Source: Kitasatospora setae KM-6054 (GTDB lineage: Bacteria > Actinomycetota > Actinomycetes > Streptomycetales > Streptomycetaceae). From it: DNA of 64,000 nucleotides. Position numbers and translations under genes: made by a program. Positions 17,300 through 25,624 of this stretch are shown in pieces (the first letter of the stretch is position 1; every line of letters starts with the position of its first letter). The DNA is taken from assembly GCF_000269985.1 (NCBI RefSeq), contig NC_016109.1, positions 7,901,001-7,965,000 of the forward strand. The letters run 5' to 3'. A model generated the notes under the pieces. That model ran no database searches. It saw nothing but the letters and a program-made list of their open reading frames with translations, and was not told the origin of the DNA.

Positions 17300-18624
17300 A
17301 GGTGTTCCCGCTCAGCCAGATCGGCGCCCGGCGGGTGACGGTTGGCCAGCACACCGTGCAGTCCACAGGCCGGTCAGCGGCCTGTGCCGGGCCGAAGTGG
17401 CGTGACGCTGGTTGCCTTGCCGCTGAGCACGTCGCGGGGGACGTCGGCTTCGATGGCCAGGGCGACGATGGTGAGGGCGCCGTTGGAGCGTTCGGCAGCG
17501 CCGTCGAGGGCGCGCTCCAGCCCCTCGGCGCGGCGGCATGCTGGTCGGTGCGGACGGTGTTGCCGCAACCGGGGACGCACTGGTCGAGGCTGGGGGCGTC
17601 GCGCTGCCCGGTTCGTCGCGCACAGGACCCGGTCACGTCGGTAGAGGCAGAGCAGGAGGGCGTTCGGGTTGTCGTAGAGGACGCTGCCGTCGCGGCCCAG
17701 GTGCCGGCGGGCGGCGGCGTGCTTGCGGGAGAAGCCGGCTCCGACCAGAGAGCCCTGGAAGACCGGGCCGTTGGCGGCCGCGAGGATGGCCTGGCGGGCT
17801 GCGGGTCCGGAGATGGCTTCGCCGGGCAGGTCCTGGGTGCGCGCCTCGTGGTTGGCCCAGGCCACGAAGTCCTCGATCCGCCCGGCGAGCGAGCCGTTCC
17901 TCAGCGACCCGGTGCGGTAGACGGCGTGGGTGGGGTTGTGGAGGGCCGCGTCGAACAGCAGCTCGCCGTCGGGCACGATCCGCTCCAGCACGCGGACCCG
18001 AGGAGACCAGCAGCCGCACGAACGCGACATTGCGATCCTCCAGCCGGCCCAGCTGGCCCAGCCAGCCTCGACCGCCCCGTCCCGGTTATGGCCCCGCAGG
18101 CCGACGTCCGTCCACAGCCGCCACGTACGGGGCGTCAGCCAGCGCATGTCCGACGCCATCGGCTTCCTCAGCCCCTCGGGAACTTCCCGCGTCCCCCCGT
18201 ACAACCCCGAGACCTGGCGCATCGTCACCGGACTCGCGACGACGTACCCCTGCCGGTCGGCCCACCGGTACAGAGCGGAGAACGCCGCCAGCTCCCTGTT
18301 CCACTTCGACGAACCCACCAGGGCCGGGTTGGCCGGCGCTTCCAGCCGCCAGCTCCGGAAGTCGTCCAGGTCCCTCTCACGGGCGTCAGTCCAGACCCGG
18401 TTCCTCCCGGATGGGAACGTCAATAGCAGGGCAATGTCCGTCGCATAGTTCAGCCTGGTCTCCTGCTCGTACCCCCGGAACACCGACGACTGCCCGAACC
18501 GGCAGAACAGCGGATCGATCCGGTGGTCCGGCCCCAGGAACACGGCGTCCCCGGGCTGCATCTCCCAGTCGCCTGGCCCGGACGAATCCGGGCCCGTCAG
18601 CCAGTCCCTTCCCACCCAGAACAC
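17300..18624 (-). pseudogene. Decayed site-specific integrase (tyrosine recombinase-like)
   Basis: The minus strand encodes pieces of a streptomycete phage-type integrase. The N-terminal core-binding part is readable (YEQETRLNYATDIALLLTF, SKWNRELAAFSALYRWADRQ). A frameshift occurs near 18020, where the continuation DRNVAFVRLLVSSG is found in another frame. Later parts (GPAARQAILAAANGPVFQG, VLYDNPNALLLCLYRRDR, then CVPGCGNTVRTDQHA) again need a frame change. The stretch that should hold the R..H-x-x-R..Y catalytic residues is missing between GSLRNGSL and GEAISGPAA. So the gene is inactive by internal deletion plus at least two frameshifts. Its 5' end lies next to the IS inserted at 18657. Confidence 0.65.
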
Positions 18625-18656
18625 CCGCCACCGCTACATCGGGCACCCCTCACCTA

Positions 18657-19695
18657 ACGAGTTGGTGCGTGATAGCGGTTGAGGTGGCCGCGCTGGTGAG
18701 TGGCATGATCTCGGCGTGCGGATCATGGTCAATCGGGCGGTTCTGACGCATCGGCTGTTCACGGGTGTCTCCCGGCAGCATCTGGGCAGTCTGATCGCCG
18801 AGTTGGCCGAGCCGTGGCAGGCCGTGGTCGAGGGGCGCCGCCACGAAGTGCGGGGTGGGGTGAGGAAGCGGGCTGCGGGTGCCGGCGCCCGTCATCAACT
18901 CGTCTTCACCGAACGGGTGGTGGCCACCCTGATCCATCTGCGGCACGACCTTCCGCATGCGGTACTGGGGCTGCTGTTCGGCGTTGACCGCTCCATCGTC
19001 ACCCGGGCGATCGGGGAGATCCGCACCCTGCTCGCCCGGCGGGGCTGCGCGGTCCCCGACCGGCCCGGTGTGCGTCTGCGGACCTTGGCGGACGTGTTCG
19101 CCTACGCGCAGGCCGAGGGTGTCGAGCTGCGGCTGGACGCCACCGAGATCCAGGTCCGCCGGCCCGTGGCCGGCCGCGGCGGGCGCCGTGCCTTCGTGTC
19201 GGGCAAGAAGAAGCAGAACACGATGAAGGCCACCGTGATCGCAGACCACCTCGGCCGCACCCTGTGGACCGACGCCCTGCGGCCAGGGCGGATGCACGAT
19301 GCGACCGCCGCCCGCAACGAAGGCATCGCCGATTGCTTCCGGCACTTCCCCGAGGTCGAGGTCCTCCTCGACGACGGCTACCTCGGCCTGCGGCGCGATC
19401 ACCCCGGTCAGGCGATCACGCCGCCGAGGAAACCGAACAAGAGCGCCCTGGCCGACGTCCACGCCCGCTGGGAACAGGCCCGACACCAGCACTCATCCGA
19501 CCGCATCACCGTCGAACACGCCCTGGCCGACCACAAACGCTGGAAGCAACTCCTGCGCTGGACCCACCGCCGCAACAACCTGCCCGACACCTACCGCGCC
19601 ATCGCCGGCCTCGTCTCCGACCGCACCGCCAACGTGTGAACCACAGCCCTCCGACAGGCGATCCAGCCCCCATCCACTATCACGCACCAACTCGT
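18657..19695 (+). mobile_element. Complete IS5-superfamily insertion sequence (1039 bp)
   Basis: Terminal inverted repeats of 22 bp with one mismatch lie at 18657-18678 and 19674-19695 (both begin ACGAGTTGGTGCGTGATAG in outward-in orientation). One intact transposase gene fills the interior. No confident target duplication: flanks read CTA on the left and AAG on the right. It is inserted just upstream of the integrase remnant. Confidence 0.85.
18716..19639 (+). CDS. DDE transposase of the IS5-like element
   Basis: 307-residue DDE_Tnp_4-type transposase that would cut and join the IS ends. An N-terminal HTH of the DDE-endonuclease type is visible (HAVLGLLFGVDRSIVTRAIG). Catalytic acids are the first Asp in LRLDATEIQV, the second in EVEVLLDDGYLG and the Glu in ITVEHALADHKRW. 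The central segment (GKKKQNTMKATVIAD) is typical of this family. Start GTG at 18716 or ATG at 18725. No frameshift or stop is seen, so the element may be active. Confidence 0.88.
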   Translation: MRIMVNRAVLTHRLFTGVSRQHLGSLIAELAEPWQAVVEGRRHEVRGGVRKRAAGAGARHQLVFTERVVATLIHLRHDLPHAVLGLLFGVDRSIVTRAIGEIRTLLARRGCAVPDRPGVRLRTLADVFAYAQAEGVELRLDATEIQVRRPVAGRGGRRAFVSGKKKQNTMKATVIADHLGRTLWTDALRPGRMHDATAARNEGIADCFRHFPEVEVLLDDGYLGLRRDHPGQAITPPRKPNKSALADVHARWEQARHQHSSDRITVEHALADHKRWKQLLRWTHRRNNLPDTYRAIAGLVSDRTANV

Positions 19696-19762
19696 AAGGG
19701 TTGTCCCGTAATTGATCTCCGGTGGACTGTGACAGGGTGGTCCATCTCTTGACGGGAGCCGC

Positions 19763-19843
19763 CTACGTGGCCTGGATGAGGTTGTGAAGGCAGGCGATGC
19801 CGAGCATGGCATGGTGGACGCCGTCGCCCTTGAGGCGGCAGTC
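19763..19843 (-). pseudogene. IS5-family transposase, last 27 codons
   Basis: Reading the minus strand gives DCRLKGDGVHHAMLGIACL followed by HNLIQAT and a stop, the characteristic end of a streptomycete IS5-family transposase. Everything upstream of it is replaced by the passenger gene, whose stop lies 5 bases away. Confidence 0.6.
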
Positions 19844-19848
19844 GGCGG

Positions 19849-20202
19849 CTACCGGAACTCGTGCACCACTTGGATCCTGCCGATGATGTGGGAGTTGAAC
19901 TCGTCCAGTTCCTCGGCGGGCACCCACAGCTCGAGGATCGTCTGGCCCCCTACCTGCTGAACGGGGTACCGGCTCAGGAACTCCGTCTCGACCTCGAAAC
20001 GGGTCACGAATCCGACACCACTGTGCTTGACGTTCCAGTCCCTCGCGATCCTGATCGCGTAGTCCTCGTTGAGCACCGGGTAGAAGATCGGCTGCTCGGG
20101 CAGGCGGGGCGGCCAGGCGCGCCAGTCCAGCTCCCGGACCAGGTCCAGCTCCTCGGGACCAGTGGGTCGCCAGAGGGTGGTCGTCGATCGCTGGGTGGTC
20201 AT
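19849..20202 (-). CDS. ADP-ribosylation/crystallin J1-annotated family protein (passenger)
   Basis: Small cytoplasmic protein of 117 residues. The start at 20202 gives MTTQRSTTTLWRPTGPEELD; a longer frame upstream lacks conservation. The core matches a streptomycete family, often labelled ADP-ribosylation/crystallin J1, with WPPRLPEQPIFYPVLNEDYA, RDWNVKHSGVGFVTRFEVE and a final ELWVPAEELDEFNSHIIG. The label is historical and no catalytic motif of ADP-ribosylglycohydrolases is visible, so the function is unknown. The gene is complete and lies between IS ends, so it may move with them. Confidence 0.65.
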   Translation of the reverse strand: MTTQRSTTTLWRPTGPEELDLVRELDWRAWPPRLPEQPIFYPVLNEDYAIRIARDWNVKHSGVGFVTRFEVETEFLSRYPVQQVGGQTILELWVPAEELDEFNSHIIGRIQVVHEFR

Positions 20203-20344
20203 GGAAATCGCTCTCTGCACTTGGCCGGCCGCCGGTGCGGCTCCTGGACCACGGGAGGATACCGGCACCACGAGCTCACCAGCTATAGAGTTTCAGCCCG
20301 CAGCCCGCCCCTGACCAGCCATTACGGGACAGCCCTTAGCGCTT

Positions 20345-20368
20345 CAACACGCTGACGCTAAAGGGAAC
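20345..20368 (-). repeat. Right terminal inverted repeat of the composite insertion
   Basis: Reverse complement matches 15532-15555 in three aligned blocks (see the left repeat). Next to it, AGCGCTTCAACACGCTGACG contains a short nested inverted repeat. Confidence 0.5.
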
Positions 20369-21508
20369 TCGTCTACGGCTGCCGCCGCCCCCAACGCCGA
20401 ACTGCTGATCGCCGGACGGGTGTGGCAGGGCGCGGCCGCCGCGCTGATGGCACCCCGGGTGCTCGGCATCATCACCACCTCCTACCAGGGGCCGGCCCGG
20501 GCCAAGGCGATCAGCTGGTACGCCGCCACGTCCGGAATCGCCGCCGTGTTCGGCTAGTTGATCGGCGGCGTGCTGATCCGCACCGACCCGATGGGCCTGG
20601 GCTGGCGGGCCTGCTTCCTGGTCAACCTGCCGGTCGGACTGGTCGCCGCGGTCGCCGCGATCCGGCTGCTGCCCGAGTCCAAGGCCCCAGGGCGGCCGCG
20701 CCTCGACCTGCTCGGCCTGCTGCTGGCCACCGCCGCGCTCACCTCGATATGCCTGCCGCTGATCGAGGGCCGCCAGCGCGGCTGGCCGCTGTGGACCTGG
20801 CTGCTGCTCGCCGTCGGCCCGCTGCTGCTCACCGCGTTCACCACCCAGCAGCGCCGCCTGCGCAGGGCCGGCGGCTCGCCCGCGCTCGACCTGCGACTCT
20901 TCCGGGAACGCGCCTTCAGCGTCGGCCTGATCGCCCAACTCGCCTTCTGGACCTCGATGGCCTCGTACTTCCTGGTGCTCGCGCTCTACCTCCAGCAGGG
21001 CCGGCACCTGACGCCGATCGGCTCCGGGCTGGTGTTCGGCGTGCTCGGCGCCGGCTACCTGGCCGCCTCCACCACCGCCCGCCACCTCGCCGCCCGGATC
21101 GGCCGACACGCCATCACGGTCGGCTGCGCACTGCGCGCGGCCGGGCTGCTGCTGGAGCTGTGGGCGGTCACCGGGGACGGCCGGAGCCTGTGGTGGCTGC
21201 TGCCCGGCCTGCTGCTGGACGGCGGCGGCATGGGCCTGTCCTTCGCGCCGCTGACCGCCACCGTGCTGGCCCGCGTCCCGGCCGCGAGCGCCGGCTCGGC
21301 CGGCGGGGTGCTGAGCACCGGCCTCCAGGTCGGCAACGCGCTCGGCGTCGGCCTGATCGGCCTGGTCTTCTACCGCGTCGTGGCCGACGTCCCCGGCCCC
21401 GACGCCGTCCCGGCCGCGTTCCGGGCCTGCCTGCTGTACGTCCTGGCCGCGGTCGGGCTGTTCGCCCTGGTGGTGCAGGCGCTGCCGGGCCGGAAACGGC
21501 CGGCCTGA
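20369..21508 (+). pseudogene. MFS transporter, 3' fragment with a nonsense codon
   Basis: Continuation of the transporter split at 15531: NAELLIAGRVWQGAAAALMA, ISWYAATSGIAAVFG, then an in-frame TAG at 20555-20557 where relatives have Gln (FGQLIGGVL), then the remaining eleven or so transmembrane segments to the stop at 21508. Apart from the TAG the frame is clean and the membrane pattern normal, so inactivation looks recent. A TTG at 20558 could in principle restart translation but would give a protein lacking the first helices. Confidence 0.85.
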
Positions 21509-21540
21509 CGCGGTACGGGACGGTGGCGGCCGCACGGCGC

Positions 21541-21598
21541 CGGCCGTGCGGCCGTGCGGCCGTGCGGCCGACGACACTGCGCGGCCGACGACACCGTG
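21541..21598 (+). repeat. Short GC tandem repeats after the MFS remnant
   Basis: Three copies of CGGCCGTG in a row (21541-21564) are followed by two near-copies of GCGGCCGACGACAC. They lie between the stop codon and the hairpin at 21601. Confidence 0.6.
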
Positions 21599-21600
21599 CG

Positions 21601-21642
21601 CCATCGGCCCGGCACCCGCTGGTGCGGGCGCCGGGCCGATGG
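21601..21642 (+). terminator. Very long hairpin (19-bp stem)
   Basis: Arms 21601-21619 and 21624-21642 pair over 19 positions with one mismatch, around the loop TGGT. It sits between convergent genes and is immediately followed by the palindromic array, so it can stop transcription from either side. Confidence 0.85.
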
Positions 21643-21831
21643 CGTGTCACGGGTTTCGATGTCGTGTCATGGTGATGTGTCACCGATTCCCGTGACGTGT
21701 CACGATATTCGGTGACACATCACGGGCTTTGATGACGTGTCACGGGAATCCGTGTCACATCACGGGCTTCGGTGACACGTCACGGGCTTCGGTGATGCGT
21801 CACCGATTCCGGTGACACGTCACGGTTACGG
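21641..21831. repeat. Tandem array of 20-bp units, each holding a palindrome like GTGACACGTCAC
   Basis: From 21672 to 21831 eight units follow each other with an exact 20-base period, each starting with a 12-base palindrome of the type GTGAYRYRTCAC, for example GTGACACGTCAC at 21772 and 21812, GTGACACATCAC at 21712 and GTGATGCGTCAC at 21792. The 8-base spacers alternate between GGGCTTCG-like and CGATTCC-like forms. Two more degenerate units precede them (from 21641). The last unit overlaps the stop codon of the DUF1684 gene. The array lies in a convergent intergenic region, so it is not an ordinary promoter operator. Confidence 0.9.
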
Positions 21832-22659
21832 CTGGCCGCCGCGCTCCAGCGGGATCCGCTCGCCGGCCTCGACCGCCGCCGGGAGGCGGTTCTCGGCGGG
21901 CGGCAGCGGGCAGGTCGCCAGGTCGGTGTAGGCGCAGGGCAGGTTGGTGGACCGGTTGAAGTCGATCGTGACCAGGCCCTGCTCGTCCGGCGCCGGGATG
22001 TTCAGCGCGCGGTTGGCCGCGTACGTGGTGACGCCCGAGGTGGCGTCGGTGAACAGCACCTGGAGGCTGCCCGGCAGGTGGCCGTTGAACGCGGTCAGCC
22101 GGTGCGTGCCGCCGTCGCCGGGCAGCGTGAACTCGACCTCGCCCGGGGAGTCGTAGACGTGCTGCAGGCCCTCGACGGCCGCGCCGACGGTCACCGCGCG
22201 CGGGGTGTCGAACGGCAGGAAGCGGCCGGTCAGCGCCCAGCGCTGGTCCGGTGCGTACGCCGGGGTGCGGGTGAAGTCGCGCACCAGCGGGTTCTCGGGG
22301 TGGCGGGGGCGGAGGATGTCGTGGCCGCCGCGCTTGGCGACCTCGACCACGGTGTCGCCCGCCGTCGCGTACACGCTGGCCCGCTCGGCCAGTACGCCGA
22401 AGTCGTGCCGACCGTGCACCGGCTGACCGTCGACGATCAGCTCCTCGCCCGCGTCCAGTTCGACCCGGACCCCGTCCGGGCCGGTCGACCAGGCGCCCGG
22501 GGCGTCCGGGTAGCGGGCCGGTTCGGCGTCCAGCCAGTGCAGGCCGGTGACGGCGAGGAAGCCGTGCGGGTCGGCGAGGGCGCGCTGGCTGGCGGCGTGC
22601 CACTCCTCCCACTCGCGGGTGAACTCCTCGGCGGTGGTGGGTTCCTGAATGGTCGTCAT
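21826..22659 (-). CDS. DUF1684 protein
   Basis: 277-residue cytoplasmic protein of unknown function, third gene of the monooxygenase operon. Its ATG overlaps the preceding stop (ATGA at 22656-22659), which fixes the start. The N-terminus (TREWEEWHAASQRALADPHG) and the C-terminal NRALNIPAPDEQGLVTIDFN, NLPCAYTDLATCPLPP with its Cys and PPAENRLP motif are the DUF1684 hallmarks. These proteins often accompany luciferase-like monooxygenases in actinomycetes; co-transcription here supports a role in the same oxidative or sulfur-scavenging pathway. The 3' end runs into the palindromic array. Confidence 0.85.
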   Translation of the reverse strand: MTTIQEPTTAEEFTREWEEWHAASQRALADPHGFLAVTGLHWLDAEPARYPDAPGAWSTGPDGVRVELDAGEELIVDGQPVHGRHDFGVLAERASVYATAGDTVVEVAKRGGHDILRPRHPENPLVRDFTRTPAYAPDQRWALTGRFLPFDTPRAVTVGAAVEGLQHVYDSPGEVEFTLPGDGGTHRLTAFNGHLPGSLQVLFTDATSGVTTYAANRALNIPAPDEQGLVTIDFNRSTNLPCAYTDLATCPLPPAENRLPAAVEAGERIPLERGGQP

Positions 22660-24050
22660 ATCGCTTCCTGGGGAACGGTGGTGCGGGCGGTGGGCAGGTC
22701 GAGGTGCTCGCGCAGGGTGCTGCCCTCGTACTCGGTGCGGAAGACGCCGCGCTCCTGGAGCAGCGGCACGACGGTGTCGGCGAACTCGTCCAGTCCGCCG
22801 GGCGTCAGGTGCGGGGCCAGGATGAAGCCGTCGCTGGCGTCCTCCTGGACGAAGCGGTTCATCTCCTCGGCGACCCGGGCCGGGGTGCCGACGAAGGACT
22901 GGCGGCCGCTGACCTCGATCACCAGGTCCCGGATGGACAGGTTCTTCGCCTCGGCGAGCGCCCGCCACTCGCGGGCCAGCGCCAGCGGGTCCCGGTTCAT
23001 CCGGACCGAGGCCCGGCCCTGGGCCACGGTGTGCTCGCCGATCAGCGGGTCGGCGGCCGGCAGCGGACCCTCCGGGTCGTGGTCGGACAGGTCCCGGTTC
23101 CAGACCTGCTCCAGCAGCCGGATCGCGGTCTGCCCGCTGACCTGCTGCCGGCGCACCACCTCGGCCTTCTCGCGCGCGTCGGCGTCGGTGTCGCCCAGCA
23201 CGAAGGTCACCGCCGGCAGGATCTTCAACGACCCCGGCTCGCGGCCGTACCTGGCGAGCCGGCCCTTCACGTCCGTGTAGAACGCCTTGCCCGCGTCCAG
23301 GGTCCCGTGCCGGGAGAAGATCGCGTCCGCCGAGGCGGCGGCGAACTCGCGGCCCTGCTCGGAGTCGCCCGCCTGGAAGATCACCGGGCGGCCCTGCGGC
23401 GCGCGCGGCACGTCGAACCGGCCCGCGATGTCGAACTCGCTGCTGCGGTAGGCGAACCGGCCCGCGTCCGGGTCGCCCAGGAACGTCCCGGAGACCGGAT
23501 CGGCCACCACCTCGTCCCCGCGCCAGGAGTCGAACAGCTGCCAGGACGCCTCCAGGAACTGCCGCGCCCGGTCGTACCGGTCCTCCTCGCGCAGGAAGCC
23601 GCCGCGCCGGAAGTTCTCACCGGTGAACGCGTCCCACGAGGTCACCACGTTCCACGCCGAGCGGCCCGCCGAGAGGTGGTCCAGCGAGGCGAACTGCCGT
23701 GCCACCTCGTACGGTTCGTTGAACGTCGAGTTGATCGTCCCGGCCAGGCCGAGCCGGTCGGTGACCGCCGCCAGCGCCGCCAGCACCGCGAAGGTGTCCG
23801 GGCGGCCGACCACGTCCAGGTCGTAGATCAGCCCGTTCTGCTCGCGCAGCCGCAGGCCCTCGGCCAGGAACAGGAAGTCGAACTTGGCGCGCTCGGCGGT
23901 CCGCGCGAGGTGCGCGAAGGAGCTGAACGCGATCTGGCTGCCCGCCTGCGGGTCGCTCCACACCGTCGTGTTGTTCACACCCGGGAAGTGCGCCGCCAGG
24001 TGGATCCGCTTGAGTGGCTTGTCGCCGCCGCTGCTGTTCTCGTTGCTCAT
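22656..24050 (-). CDS. NtaA/DszA-family FMN-dependent monooxygenase
   Basis: 464-residue luciferase-fold (class C flavin) monooxygenase using reduced FMN and O2. Family signatures are present: LKRIHLAAHFPGVNNTTVW near the start, FDFLFLAEGL, the active-site-like strand SAWNVVTSWDAFTGENF, and QAGDSEQGREFAAASADAIF. Length and sequence match the NtaA/SnaA/DszA group, whose members attack nitrilotriacetate, sulfones or sulfides. AAGGAAAG precedes the ATG. It lies 29 bp after the first monooxygenase gene and overlaps DUF1684 by 4 bp. A separate flavin reductase is needed and is not encoded here. Substrate unknown; the leader peptide context suggests an organosulfur compound. Confidence 0.9.
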   Translation of the reverse strand: MSNENSSGGDKPLKRIHLAAHFPGVNNTTVWSDPQAGSQIAFSSFAHLARTAERAKFDFLFLAEGLRLREQNGLIYDLDVVGRPDTFAVLAALAAVTDRLGLAGTINSTFNEPYEVARQFASLDHLSAGRSAWNVVTSWDAFTGENFRRGGFLREEDRYDRARQFLEASWQLFDSWRGDEVVADPVSGTFLGDPDAGRFAYRSSEFDIAGRFDVPRAPQGRPVIFQAGDSEQGREFAAASADAIFSRHGTLDAGKAFYTDVKGRLARYGREPGSLKILPAVTFVLGDTDADAREKAEVVRRQQVSGQTAIRLLEQVWNRDLSDHDPEGPLPAADPLIGEHTVAQGRASVRMNRDPLALAREWRALAEAKNLSIRDLVIEVSGRQSFVGTPARVAEEMNRFVQEDASDGFILAPHLTPGGLDEFADTVVPLLQERGVFRTEYEGSTLREHLDLPTARTTVPQEAI

Positions 24051-24079
24051 GTCTGGTGCTTTCCTTCGGAGTTCGGAGT

Positions 24080-25363
24080 TCAGGCGCCGACGGCGGCGGT
24101 GGCGGGCTCGGTGGCGGGCTCAGTGGCGGAAGCGGTGGCGTAGCGGTTGGCGGGGCGCGGCAGGCCGAGCAGGCCGCGCAGGGTGGACGCCTCGTAGGCG
24201 GTGCGGAACAGCCCGCGGCGTTGCAGCTCCGGGACCAGGCCGCGGGTGATCCGCTCCAGGTCGTACGGCAGCGCGCCCGGCCGCAGCCGGAAGCCGGTCA
24301 GCCCGGCCTCGGCGAACTCGACCAGCAGGTCGGCCAGTTCGGCGGGCGTACCGGCGAAGATCCGGGCGTCGCTGGCGTACTCGGCGCCCGCCGTCTCGTT
24401 CAGCCGGGCCAGCCGCTCGGCGGCCGCGCCCGGCCGCTCCTCCAGGAAGACCACCAGGTCGGCGAAGACGTGCACGGTCTCCGCCCCCCGCCCGGCGGCC
24501 TGCTGGGCGGCCCGGACCTCGGCCAGGATCGCCCGGGCGTCGTCCGGGTCGCGCGGCGTCACGAACGCCAGGTCGGCCGAGCGGCCCGCCAGCTTGAACG
24601 GCTCACCGCGGTGGGCCAGCGACGCCACCAGCGGCTGCCCCTGCGGCGGGCGGGGCGTGATGGACGGGCCGCGGACCGCGAACCGCGGCCCCTCGAAGTC
24701 GATGTAGTGCAGCTTCTCCCGGTCGATGAACCGGCCGGTCGCCGCGTCCCGGATCTCCGCGCCGTCCTCCCAGCTGTCCCACAGCCGGCGCAGCACCTCC
24801 ACGTAGTCCTCGGCCTCGCCGAAGAGCTCGGCCAGCCCGGCCAGCGAGGCGGGCGAGTCCAGGTCCTCCAGCTCCAGGGCGATCGGCTCGCGGCGGCCGA
24901 AGTGCCGGACCTCGTCGTTGCGCCCCGACACCTTCACCCGCAGCCCGGCCCGGCCCTCGCTGACGAAGTCCAGCGTGGCCACCGCCTTGGAGAGGTGGAA
25001 CGGCTCGGTGTGCGTCGTGATCGCGGTCGGCACCAGCCCGATGTGGCTGGTCAGCGGCGCGATCCGGGCCGCCACCAGCACCGCGTCCAGCCGGCCCCGG
25101 ATCCGGTCGGTGCGCGTGTCCGGCTCGAACGGGTGGTCCGACTGCAGGCTCAGCCCGTCCTCAAGGGTCAGCAGGTCGAGCAGGCCGCGCTCCGCCTCCG
25201 CCGCCAGGTCCGCCCAGTACCGGGCGGTGAACAGCTCCTTCGGCCGGGCCTCCGGCTCCCGCCACGCGGCGGGGTGCCAGCCGGCGCCGTCCAGCGCGAC
25301 GGCGAGGTGCAGCGGGGCGGCGGCGGGGGAGGGGGACTGGGGCACTGCTGGGGATGCGGACAT
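24080..25363 (-). CDS. LLM-class flavin-dependent monooxygenase
   Basis: 427-residue luciferase-like oxidoreductase, first structural gene of the minus-strand operon. The TIM-barrel features are visible: LLDLLTLEDGLSL, LVAARIAPLTSHIGLVPTAI, LDFVSEGRAGLRVKVSGR and the C-terminal GTPAELADLLVEFAEAGLTG. The N-terminal 18 residues are Ser/Pro/Ala-rich; the tail has a short ATEPATEPAT repeat. AGGA lies about 11 bases before the ATG. It is preceded by a 261-bp C-rich leader and a Cys-containing leader peptide. Related to DszA/NtaA-type enzymes but more distant than its downstream neighbour. Confidence 0.87.
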   Translation of the reverse strand: MSASPAVPQSPSPAAAPLHLAVALDGAGWHPAAWREPEARPKELFTARYWADLAAEAERGLLDLLTLEDGLSLQSDHPFEPDTRTDRIRGRLDAVLVAARIAPLTSHIGLVPTAITTHTEPFHLSKAVATLDFVSEGRAGLRVKVSGRNDEVRHFGRREPIALELEDLDSPASLAGLAELFGEAEDYVEVLRRLWDSWEDGAEIRDAATGRFIDREKLHYIDFEGPRFAVRGPSITPRPPQGQPLVASLAHRGEPFKLAGRSADLAFVTPRDPDDARAILAEVRAAQQAAGRGAETVHVFADLVVFLEERPGAAAERLARLNETAGAEYASDARIFAGTPAELADLLVEFAEAGLTGFRLRPGALPYDLERITRGLVPELQRRGLFRTAYEASTLRGLLGLPRPANRYATASATEPATEPATAAVGA

Positions 25364-25624
25364 CGCGGACCGTTCCTGTTCACGGGGAGGTGCTGGGAAG
25401 AGCTGGGAGGGGCTGGGAGAAGCCGGGGAGCCGGGGAGGCCGGGGTGTGCGGGGCCGGGCTGTTCGCGGCGGCCCGGTGGTCGGCGGTGGTCGGCGGTGG
25501 TCGGCCGCCGGTCGTCGTGGTGGTCGTCGCGGCGGTCGGAGGCCCGGCGGGCTGCCCGGGGTGCGCGCGGCAGGCGCGGCGGCCCCGGCGGGGCGGGGAT
25601 GAGGGGCGGGGATGAGGGGCGGCG
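25364..25624 (-). promoter_or_regulatory. C-rich, G-poor RNA leader between leader peptide and monooxygenase
   Basis: No gene seen. On the transcribed (minus) strand the sequence is strongly C over G biased with many CC-U runs, for example CCCAGCTCTTCCCAGCACCT, which is the composition of Rho-utilisation sites. Position right after the stop of a Cys-rich leader peptide suggests attenuation, but no defined anti-terminator pairing was worked out. Confidence 0.4.

Larger units (their letters stand above)
19696..20337 (-). mobile_element. Defective IS with inverted ends carrying a passenger gene
   Basis: Ends AAGGGTTGTCCCGTAAT (19696-19712) and ATTACGGGACAGCCCTT (20321-20337) are inverted repeats with one mismatch in 17 bp. 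Only the last 27 codons of a transposase remain at the left end; the rest of the interior is an unrelated 117-codon gene. It abuts the complete IS directly on its left and the right end of the outer element on its right. Confidence 0.65.
15532..20368. mobile_element. Composite/nested insertion that splits the MFS gene
   Basis: About 4.84 kb lies between the two halves of the MFS gene. Its outer ends form imperfect terminal inverted repeats: 15532-15555 versus the reverse complement of 20345-20368 share GTTCCCT, then GTCAGC, then TGTTG in register. Inside are an unknown gene (15681-17261), a decayed integrase on the minus strand, a complete IS5-like element (18657-19695) and a defective IS with a passenger gene (19696-20337). 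No clear target-site duplication is visible, and about 20 codons of the MFS gene are missing at the junction, so a deletion accompanied or followed insertion. Confidence 0.6.

Noticed and set aside
17300..18650. tRNA attachment site next to the integrase
   Set aside because: No tRNA-like cloverleaf or direct repeat of a tRNA 3' end was found near the integrase remnant.
21641..21831. CRISPR array
   Set aside because: Repeats are 12-base palindromes with 8-base recurring spacers; there is no cas gene and no unique 30-40 base spacer.
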